Assembly: GCF_938074695.1 (NCBI RefSeq)
Contig: NZ_CALJEM010000003.1
Span: forward strand, 1 to 64,000
Direction: 5' to 3'
DNA from: an uncultured Thermosynechococcus sp.
Lineage (GTDB): Bacteria > Cyanobacteriota > Cyanobacteriia > Thermosynechococcales > Thermosynechococcaceae
Length of the DNA stretch: 64,000 nt
The position numbers were made by a program, and so were the translations under genes. A model generated the notes under the pieces. The model did not search any database and had not been told where the DNA came from. It saw nothing but the letters and a program-made list of their open reading frames with translations. Each line of letters starts with the position of its first letter. Position 1 is the first letter of the stretch. Shown piece after piece: positions 30,273 through 37,875 of the stretch.

Positions 30273-30719
30273 TTAATGAATGACTGTTTCCTTAGCTACA
30301 AAGTCATAACTCTGGGAAATTCCTAACTGCTGAGGTAAAGAGATTGGACTTTGCCATCCCACGGATTGAATTGACAACAGGGGCGAAGGATTTTTGAAGG
30401 TTCCCCAGAGGTAAACTTTCTTACCCAGTAGCTCAGGGGGAACGGTAATTTTATAACTACAACCCTTATTACCAGCAGAGGACAGAGTAGCGGTAGCACC
30501 ACCCATTGGAAAGCCGCCGGGGGGATGCAGTGTGGCATTAATTACAATCTCATCGCAGGAGATGGAAGGAGATTTATTGACCTTACCGATAATCGTAGGG
30601 CGCACCCGTACATTACTTGGGGATTGTAATTGCCTGATCGGGGTGGAAGCTACAGGTACAGCACGACCCACAGCGGGGTTGAGAGCAACAGCGAGGAGTA
30701 AACCTTTTTGATTTAGCAT
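30273..30719 (-). CDS. Secreted hypothetical protein
   Basis: Intact 148-aa ORF with hydrophobic N-terminus and two Cys; no family recognised. Confidence 0.55.
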   Translation of the reverse strand: MLNQKGLLLAVALNPAVGRAVPVASTPIRQLQSPSNVRVRPTIIGKVNKSPSISCDEIVINATLHPPGGFPMGGATATLSSAGNKGCSYKITVPPELLGKKVYLWGTFKNPSPLLSIQSVGWQSPISLPQQLGISQSYDFVAKETVIH

Positions 30720-30821
30720 TTAGGTGCCCTTGGTGTGAGTGGAGAGAACAGTTTTCTCTAGCCCCTATGGGCTGAATACTCTTATCGTAGAGGAGCTGAC
30801 TAAGGACTCCTGTAGTGGTTC

Positions 30822-31829
30822 TCACCGGCAATAGATGACGCTCATCACCAAAGCCAGCCCCCCTGTGATCATGAGAGTGATTAAATATACGCAACGACTC
30901 AAATGAAGGGCAGTCCTCACGGTGGTTTGATCAATCGGTTGCAGCGGTTCTCCCAAAAAGGGTTTCACTTTCACCGTGCCGCGATAAGTATTTGTGCCCC
31001 CCAAACGGATGCCCAAAGCAGCCGCATAGGCACACTCACTCCAGCCGGAATTGGGACTGGGATCTTTGGGGGCATCCCGACAACACCACTGCCATACCCG
31101 CTGCCACTGCCCGGAACAGAGGGCAACCAGAAAAACTAACAACCGACAGGGCAACCAGGTGAGAACATCCTCAGTTTTGGCAGCAAACCAGCCCCAATGA
31201 GTATAGGGCGGCTCGCGGTAACCAATCATGGAATCCAGTGTACTGGCGGCTTTATAGGCCATGACAAGGGGCAGAGGCGTGAGTTGAGGACTCATAAGGG
31301 TGGCGATCGCCCCATAAAAAAGCGGCGCCATCATGCCATCGGTGGCATTTTCACTCACGGTTTCCAGAACCGCCCGCAGAATCTCCGGCGCCTCTAGCTG
31401 AGCAGTCTCACGTCCCACATATTTAGCCAAGGACTGGCGTGCCCCCTCAAGATTGCCAGCAGCCAAAGGTTCAAGTACCTCCGTTGCTGCATCCCGCAAA
31501 CTGCGACCGGCAAAGCCACTGGCAGTGCCCACCACCGCAATTCCCCAGCCCAAAAGGGGCGAGATTCTCATTCCCAAGGTGACCAATCCCCAGCTAATGA
31601 GGGCAGACCCCGTGATTAAACTGAGTGCAAGGACTGCCCCCCCCAACCGTTGTCCCCAGAAGGGCCAGCCTTGGCCATAGTTGAATGTGTTGCTGAGGGT
31701 TTGAATATACGCTCCCATCCAGCGCACTGGATGCGGCCAGCCCCACGGATCGCCAAGGCCAAAGTCAAGGAGAGCAGCACCAACAAGAATTGTGTAGGCA
31801 ATAACTTGACAGGACACAGGCAGGAGCAA
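30822..31829 (-). CDS. cobD: Adenosylcobinamide-phosphate synthase (CobD/CbiB)
   Basis: DPWGWPHPVRWMG, SENATDGMMAPLFYGAI, YKAASTLDSMIGYR. Confidence 0.94.
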   Translation of the reverse strand: MLLPVSCQVIAYTILVGAALLDFGLGDPWGWPHPVRWMGAYIQTLSNTFNYGQGWPFWGQRLGGAVLALSLITGSALISWGLVTLGMRISPLLGWGIAVVGTASGFAGRSLRDAATEVLEPLAAGNLEGARQSLAKYVGRETAQLEAPEILRAVLETVSENATDGMMAPLFYGAIATLMSPQLTPLPLVMAYKAASTLDSMIGYREPPYTHWGWFAAKTEDVLTWLPCRLLVFLVALCSGQWQRVWQWCCRDAPKDPSPNSGWSECAYAAALGIRLGGTNTYRGTVKVKPFLGEPLQPIDQTTVRTALHLSRCVYLITLMITGGLALVMSVIYCR

Positions 31830-31855
31830 CGGCGGCGATCGCTCATTTTAGAGCC

Positions 31856-32926
31856 TTAGCGCCACCCAGCCCGATCCATAATCCGCAGGGCCTCGGCATT
31901 ATTGCGGCCAAAAACCGCTGCATTGACATTCTGTCCCCGGAAGTTGCCAAACCGCTGCACAATCGGATGCAAGGGTACCCCTGAGCGCACGGGATACTCA
32001 AAGTTGGCCATAGCAAACATTTCCTGAGCCTTGGGACTGACGAGGTACTCCAAAAAGCGGATGGCTGCCTGACGATTGGGGGCCCCCGCCACCACACCGG
32101 CACCACAGATATTCACGTGGGCACCGCGATCGCGCTGATTGGGGAAAAATAAGCCCACTTTCTCAGCAACTGCCCGGTCTTCTGCTTTATCTGAGGCAAT
32201 TAAGCGTGCTAAATAATAGTGATTTGCAATTGCGACAGTGCCCACTCCTGCGGCACAAGCGCGAATTTGTGCGGTATCATTTCCCTCCGGCGGTCGGGCA
32301 AAGTTCTGCACCAGCCCCCGCGCCCATTCTTCCGTTTTCTTGGCCCCGTGAATCGCCAACAATGACCCTGTCAGGGATTGATTATAGATATTGCTGGAAC
32401 TGCGAGTCAGAATCTGCCGCCGCCACTTGGGATTAGCGAGATCCTCATAGCTGGAGAGTTGGTCGGGATTCACTTTGGCTTTATCGTAAATGAGAACCCG
32501 TACTCGCCGCGAAAGGCCGAACCAATGTCCTTGCGGCTCCCGTAGGTTGGCCGGCACAACGCTGTTGAGAACCCTGGACTGAATGGGCTGTAAAATTCCT
32601 GCCTCTTGGGCGCGCCACAGCCGACCTGCATCCACTGTAATTAACACATCAGCAGGAGTTCGGCTGCCTTCACTGCGAATCCGTTCAATTAGAGCATCCG
32701 CTTCCGCTTCAATAATGTTCACCCGGATGCCCGTCTGCTGGGTAAAGCCGCTGTAGAGGGCTTTGTCGGTGTCGTAGTGTCGCGCCGAATAGACATTGAT
32801 GACCTCCCCTGTTTGTCTCTGCTGAGCATAGCTGGATTCGGCGTCTTGATTCCAGAGGGAATGGGCAACATAGGCGGTCGCTGCAGCGCCCATGCCCAGG
32901 AAAACACGGCGACTTACTTTCTGCAT
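31856..32926 (-). CDS. Fe(III) ABC transporter substrate-binding protein (FutA-like, Tat-type leader)
   Basis: [19 protein letters not shown] leader; [46 protein letters not shown]. Confidence 0.9.
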   Translation of the reverse strand: MQKVSRRVFLGMGAAATAYVAHSLWNQDAESSYAQQRQTGEVINVYSARHYDTDKALYSGFTQQTGIRVNIIEAEADALIERIRSEGSRTPADVLITVDAGRLWRAQEAGILQPIQSRVLNSVVPANLREPQGHWFGLSRRVRVLIYDKAKVNPDQLSSYEDLANPKWRRQILTRSSSNIYNQSLTGSLLAIHGAKKTEEWARGLVQNFARPPEGNDTAQIRACAAGVGTVAIANHYYLARLIASDKAEDRAVAEKVGLFFPNQRDRGAHVNICGAGVVAGAPNRQAAIRFLEYLVSPKAQEMFAMANFEYPVRSGVPLHPIVQRFGNFRGQNVNAAVFGRNNAEALRIMDRAGWR

Positions 32927-33006
32927 AGTTGAGAATTTCTCCTAATTTCAAGCTGACAAATATTCTAAAACCACAAGTCAGCTTTTGCAATTTCTTCCCA
33001 ATAAGT

Positions 33007-33381
33007 TTAGCCCTTACCGTACCACCACCGGCGATCGCTAGGGCTTAACTCCACCCAATAGAGGGTGATTACCATCATGGCGCCCGTTTCAATGTGACGT
33101 ACCCAATAGCTGGGATGCCGTTTTGTGGCGTTATCGAGGACAAGCCGCCGGCCAATGCGCCGCCAACTGGGTTCTTTGCTGCGCCACGCAATGCGACAAC
33201 AGGGCCACGGCAACTGCTCGCGATCAAAAAGGCGACAACAGGGGCCCACCACTTCGTAGCTAAAGGAGTAACCGGGACTGTGAAGTTGAGTCCCGCTTGC
33301 CAAAACAGGTGGCGGTTCTATTGCTAAAGATGAATGAATCAAAGGGATGCGCTTGAATGAATCAAAGGGATGCGCTAGCAT
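33007..33381 (-). CDS. Hypothetical protein, start uncertain (5' end overlaps a 23-bp tandem duplication)
   Basis: Continuous ORF; N-terminal codons lie in the duplicated segment. Confidence 0.45.
   Translation of the reverse strand: MLAHPFDSFKRIPLIHSSLAIEPPPVLASGTQLHSPGYSFSYEVVGPCCRLFDREQLPWPCCRIAWRSKEPSWRRIGRRLVLDNATKRHPSYWVRHIETGAMMVITLYWVELSPSDRRWWYGKG
33331..33376. repeat. Perfect tandem duplication, 2 x 23 bp (TGAATGAATCAAAGGGATGCGCT)
   Basis: Units at 33331-33353 and 33354-33376 are identical and adjacent. Confidence 0.97.
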
Positions 33382-33415
33382 GCAGGCCGGCTTTTTAGTG
33401 TATCAGGAATTCTCC

Positions 33416-33748
33416 TTAGGGTTCCTGTGCCGCCATCAAAAGGGTACAGCAGCTAAAGCCAACGACAAGTGGAAACAAAGACTGAAGCCAGCCACTCAAG
33501 CCTGTGGTCATCAAAGCGATCGCCAGAGCCAACATCTGCAGGCGGCGTTGCTGTGCTGATAGGGCAACCGGCAGTTCGATGAATTGCAGCCCCTCAGCAG
33601 GCAAAGGCAAGGGCATCGCTCCCCCCGGTGGAAATGCCCAATACTGGTACTGCTCAATAAAAAGATCTGTCCAGCCGTGCTCTTGGCACCAGGCCACTGC
33701 GGACTCATAGGAGTATTTGACTAACTGTAACGAGGGATAACGATCCAT
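33416..33748 (-). CDS. Conserved membrane-associated hypothetical protein
   Basis: Soluble N-terminal half plus two C-terminal hydrophobic segments. Confidence 0.55.
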   Translation of the reverse strand: MDRYPSLQLVKYSYESAVAWCQEHGWTDLFIEQYQYWAFPPGGAMPLPLPAEGLQFIELPVALSAQQRRLQMLALAIALMTTGLSGWLQSLFPLVVGFSCCTLLMAAQEP

Positions 33749-34137
33749 AGGGGCACTGGTCAGGGCAAGACAATCAACATCTCTATTGAGAACATAACAG
33801 AACTGAGAAATCTGTTTGCAACGCTTGTAGTAACTCTTAATCCTTTAGCTTCAGAGAAAATTAAGATTCTCCTAAAGAAGTCGGTAGATATACTGGAAAA
33901 TAGATAGAGTAGCGTCAGAAAACACGAGGGTTCCTACACAACTACTCATTTCAGCTCGATTGCAGCTCGTTAATGTAAAGAAGTGTTTATTTAGATTTTT
34001 CGGTGAGGAGTATTGTTAAGCCACCAATCCAGGGTTTTCAACAATCATTAAAATTCCTGCAAACCCTTATGAAACCTTGCTGGGCAATGAGCCTAACCCA
34101 ATCATGAAATCCCTTAAAAACTATCCAGGAGGCGGTC

Positions 34138-35652
34138 ATGTTGCTGGAGGCACCGACGGTACCAATTTCACCTCTTACCTTGCTCCATAGCCTATTAGAA
34201 CTGCGGCAGGAAATTACTAAAGAGGGGGAAGCCCGTTTTCAACAGTGGTACTCAAAAATTAAGCGATCCGAATTTATACCTAGTGCCCGCAATCTTGCCT
34301 ACTATTTAGCCTTGCGCTGGCGGGATCTGCGGGCAATTCAAATGGCGTTGATGCCCTGGGGACTATCCTCCTTGGGACGCATTGAGTCACGGGTGTTACC
34401 CAATTTGGATGCGGTGATTAACACCCTAGGCGCCCTTTGCCATACCCATGAGGCATTGCCCCCTCGCCCCCCCCTAGAGGCTTTTTTTGCGGGCGATCGC
34501 CAACTGCGCCGCCAGACCGAGGAACTCTTTGGTCCCATTCGCGGCAAACGCCATGTGCGCATTATGGTGACCCTCCCCACGCAGGCGGCCACGGATCCGC
34601 AATGGAGTATTACACTCCTGCGCAAGGGGATGAACTGTGCGCGCATCAACTGTGCCCACGATGACCCCGCCACTTGGGAGGCAATGATTGGCCACCTGCG
34701 AGCGGCCAGTCAGCTAACGGGTCAACCCTGTAAGATTCTCATGGATTTAGGCGGTCCCAAACCGCGCATTGCGGAAATTGCCCCTGAAATGGTGCGTCTC
34801 CATCGGGGCGATCGCCTGCGCTTGACGAGGCAAATTTGCCTTGAAGCCACAGAAATCCCGCAATTTACCTGCTCCTTGCCGGAAATTTTGCCCCAGTTGG
34901 CGGTGGGACAGCGGGTCTGGATTGACGATGGCCACATTGGCGGCCAAATCATTCACAAAGATGAGCAAGGGGTTGAACTCACGGTTACCCACTGCAAGGA
35001 GGGGCAACGCCTCAAAGTGGCCAAGGGCTTGAACTTCCCCGACAGTGATTTGCGCCTGTGTCCTCTAACGGAAAGCGATCGCGCGCATCTGGCCTTTGCT
35101 TGCCGCCATGCCGACATCATTGGCTACTCCTACGTTCAGTCTGCTGAGGACATTGTGCTACTGCAACGGGCGTTGGAAAACTACTGTGGCGATCGCGCCG
35201 ACCAGATGGGCATCATTGCCAAAATTGAGACTCCGAAAGCCATTCGGGCACTGCCAGAAATGATCATCCAAGCAGCGGGGCAGCAACCCTTTGGGGTCAT
35301 GATTGCGCGGGGGGATCTCGCCGTTGAAATCGGCTACCAACGTTTGGCGGAAATGCAGGAGGAAATCCTCTGGCTGTGTGAAGCTGCCCATGTGCCGGTG
35401 GTGTGGGCCACCCAAGTCCTTGAAAACTTGGTGAAAAAAGGCGTGCCCTCGCGGGCGGAAATTACCGATGCGGCCATGGCTGAGCGAGCGGAATGCGTCA
35501 TGCTCAACAAAGGTCCCTATGTGGGATTGGCAGTGGATATTCTCGACGATGTCCTTGTCCGCATGGAAGCTCACCAGCAGAAGAAAACCCCCCAGCTGCG
35601 GGCATTGCACTCGTGGCAGCCCTATGAAACAGCGGCGATCGTGCGCCAATAA
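34138..35652 (+). CDS. Non-canonical pyruvate kinase-like protein (N-terminal extension; no C-terminal PK domain)
   Basis: GMNCARINCAHD, MDLGGPKPRI, GIIAKIETPKAI, MIARGDLAVEI, ATQVLENLVKKGVPSRAEITDAAMAERAECVMLNKGPY; ends shortly after the barrel. Confidence 0.85.
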   Translation: MLLEAPTVPISPLTLLHSLLELRQEITKEGEARFQQWYSKIKRSEFIPSARNLAYYLALRWRDLRAIQMALMPWGLSSLGRIESRVLPNLDAVINTLGALCHTHEALPPRPPLEAFFAGDRQLRRQTEELFGPIRGKRHVRIMVTLPTQAATDPQWSITLLRKGMNCARINCAHDDPATWEAMIGHLRAASQLTGQPCKILMDLGGPKPRIAEIAPEMVRLHRGDRLRLTRQICLEATEIPQFTCSLPEILPQLAVGQRVWIDDGHIGGQIIHKDEQGVELTVTHCKEGQRLKVAKGLNFPDSDLRLCPLTESDRAHLAFACRHADIIGYSYVQSAEDIVLLQRALENYCGDRADQMGIIAKIETPKAIRALPEMIIQAAGQQPFGVMIARGDLAVEIGYQRLAEMQEEILWLCEAAHVPVVWATQVLENLVKKGVPSRAEITDAAMAERAECVMLNKGPYVGLAVDILDDVLVRMEAHQQKKTPQLRALHSWQPYETAAIVRQ

Positions 35653-35660
35653 ACCTGCAA

Positions 35661-36914
35661 TTAACCCTCCGAGAGGATACTGGGGCGAATTTTATCGCCG
35701 TCCCGCAGGGGGCGACTGGCGCGCACGACATAGCGCTCGCCGGGGTTCAACCCCCCGAGAACCTCCACCTTGTCCCCGCGCCGTTGGCCGAGAGTAACCG
35801 GCCGTTCTTGCACGCGATCGCCCACCACCACAAAAACACTGCCCTGGCGTGAGGACAGCCGCCCTTCTTCAAAGCCACTGAGAGCCGACTGAGGAATTAT
35901 CAAGCGTGGTGCATCGGCTCTTTGGAAAGTTACCCGTGCCAGCAAACCGCTGCCTAAGCGTTCATCGGCATTGTCAATCCCCACTTCCACAGGAATCAGG
36001 CGAGCAGCGGCAGCAGCGGGTGAAATGCGGATAATCCGACCTTGGTAGGTGCGATTGGGAACGGCATCAAAGGTGATGGTTGCCCCTTGAGCGGGGGCTA
36101 ATCTGGCCAGTTCCCGTTCTGAGACCTCCACCACCACCTTAAGTTGACGAATATCCCCAAGGCGCAGGATCTCTCCCCCCGGCTGCAGCAGGTTGCCCAC
36201 TTCGGTGAGTCGCTCCAGCACCACCCCATTCAGGGGCGATCGCACAAGGGCTTGATTTAGGCGTGCCCGTGCCTGTTGAACAAGGGCTATTTGGGCTTGC
36301 ACCCGTCCCTGGGCAACGGCCACCCCCTGTTGAACGGTCACCACTTCTGCTTCGCGGGAGCGCAGTACCTGCCGTGCCCTTTGGGCCGTTGTGCGGGCTT
36401 GTTCCACTGCTTGCGCTGAGACGGCACCCTCCCGCCCTAGGGTTTCAAGGCGGCGGGCATCGCTTTCTGCTTGCTGGAGGGTAAGACGGGCTTCTTCGAC
36501 GGCGGTACGGGCACGGTTGACGGCGGCTTGGGCTTGAATCACTTCACTGCGGCGGGCGGCAAGTTCAGCCTCTGCTTGAAAAACCGCGTTTTTGAGGACA
36601 ACCGGATCCACCTCCGCCAGCAATTGCCCCAATTGCACGCGATCGCCCACATCGACCCCAAGGCGAATCACTTGACCTTCTACTTGAGAACGCAGCATCA
36701 CTTCACGATAGGGGCGTGTGGTACCCGTCAGAGTTGCCCCCGCTTCCAAGGGCGCCAACCGTGCCACAGCCACATCGGCGTTGACCCCTTCACGGTCTGG
36801 ACGGGCAACTGCCGGTGATTCTAAGCGACCCATGGCCGACCGGCATCCCCCTAGGAGCACCGCGATCGCGATGGCTCCCAGCCATTGGTGCTTTACCATG
36901 ATTGACCCTGTCAT
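35661..36914 (-). CDS. RND-type efflux periplasmic adaptor (HlyD/MFP), lipoprotein
   Basis: Lipobox LLGGC; GQLLAEVDPVVLKNAV; long coiled coil; ALVRSPLNGVVLERLTEVGNLLQPG. Confidence 0.9.
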   Translation of the reverse strand: MTGSIMVKHQWLGAIAIAVLLGGCRSAMGRLESPAVARPDREGVNADVAVARLAPLEAGATLTGTTRPYREVMLRSQVEGQVIRLGVDVGDRVQLGQLLAEVDPVVLKNAVFQAEAELAARRSEVIQAQAAVNRARTAVEEARLTLQQAESDARRLETLGREGAVSAQAVEQARTTAQRARQVLRSREAEVVTVQQGVAVAQGRVQAQIALVQQARARLNQALVRSPLNGVVLERLTEVGNLLQPGGEILRLGDIRQLKVVVEVSERELARLAPAQGATITFDAVPNRTYQGRIIRISPAAAAARLIPVEVGIDNADERLGSGLLARVTFQRADAPRLIIPQSALSGFEEGRLSSRQGSVFVVVGDRVQERPVTLGQRRGDKVEVLGGLNPGERYVVRASRPLRDGDKIRPSILSEG

Positions 36915-36939
36915 TTTTCCAACTGCTGCTGATAGCCTA

Positions 36940-37875
36940 TCACACTCTCCCCCACTGCATTAGTAATACCTCCCAAACAAGGCGAGGCTGAACGTACTGC
37001 TGCAAATACTGGCGGGCACGCTCCAATTCCTGAAGCATTGAAACACACCGGGGAAACTCTCCCCCTTGCCACAGTTGCTGCTGCATTAGACTCAGAAGCC
37101 ACAGCTGCCGTTCCACATCTAGGGACTGGCTGATGTCCCGTGCCAATTCCAAAGCAGTTTGTAGAGGTAGGGGGGCAGTCAGTTGTTCACCAAGGTGGCG
37201 AAACGCCTCAGGAATTTCTTGCCATGTTTGCCAGGCTTGCAGAATTGCCCCCGGCGACCCTGCTCCCAAAGCCAGCAGGGCGGGAGTGACTTGATGCCAA
37301 AACTCAGGGGGAGCCACCTGTGCCAGTACCTGTTCCATATCCTGACGATTAAGGGGATAGAAGGGAATGTGCTGACAGCGGGAAACAATTGTATTCAATA
37401 AAGCCGATGGACTGGGGGCAATGAGAATTAGCGTGGCACGCCCCGGTTCCTCAAGGGTTTTCAGCAGGGCATTGCCAGCGGCTTCATTCATGGTTTCGGC
37501 TTGGGTTAAAACCACCAGCGATCGCGGGGCGCGCATAGGCGGTTGGCTGAGGTGACGGCTGAGTTGGCGAATTTGCTCCAAGCGCAGTTGAGGCGGGCTG
37601 CGGGGAATCTCCTTATTTGCCGCAAGCAGTTGGCGACGGGTGTAGAGCGTCCCTTGCACACTGTAGGTGGGTTCTAGCCAGAGGACATCGGGGTGGTTGC
37701 TAAGGTCACTGTCCTCTTCGAGAATGGCGTGGAGGAAGCAGCGGGCAGTGAGGGCACGGCCGACGCCTTCAGGACCCACAAAAAGGTAGGCGGGTGCTAG
37801 GCGCTGGCGCTCAAGGGCATGGGTTAACAGTTGTACGGCGGTTGGCTGACCAATAACCGGTTGAAACCAATTCAT
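36940..37875 (-). CDS. holB: DNA polymerase III delta' subunit
   Basis: AYLFVGPEGVGRALTARCF, EAAGNALLKTLEEPGRATLILIAPSPSALLNTIVSRCQ. Confidence 0.93.
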   Translation of the reverse strand: MNWFQPVIGQPTAVQLLTHALERQRLAPAYLFVGPEGVGRALTARCFLHAILEEDSDLSNHPDVLWLEPTYSVQGTLYTRRQLLAANKEIPRSPPQLRLEQIRQLSRHLSQPPMRAPRSLVVLTQAETMNEAAGNALLKTLEEPGRATLILIAPSPSALLNTIVSRCQHIPFYPLNRQDMEQVLAQVAPPEFWHQVTPALLALGAGSPGAILQAWQTWQEIPEAFRHLGEQLTAPLPLQTALELARDISQSLDVERQLWLLSLMQQQLWQGGEFPRCVSMLQELERARQYLQQYVQPRLVWEVLLMQWGRV

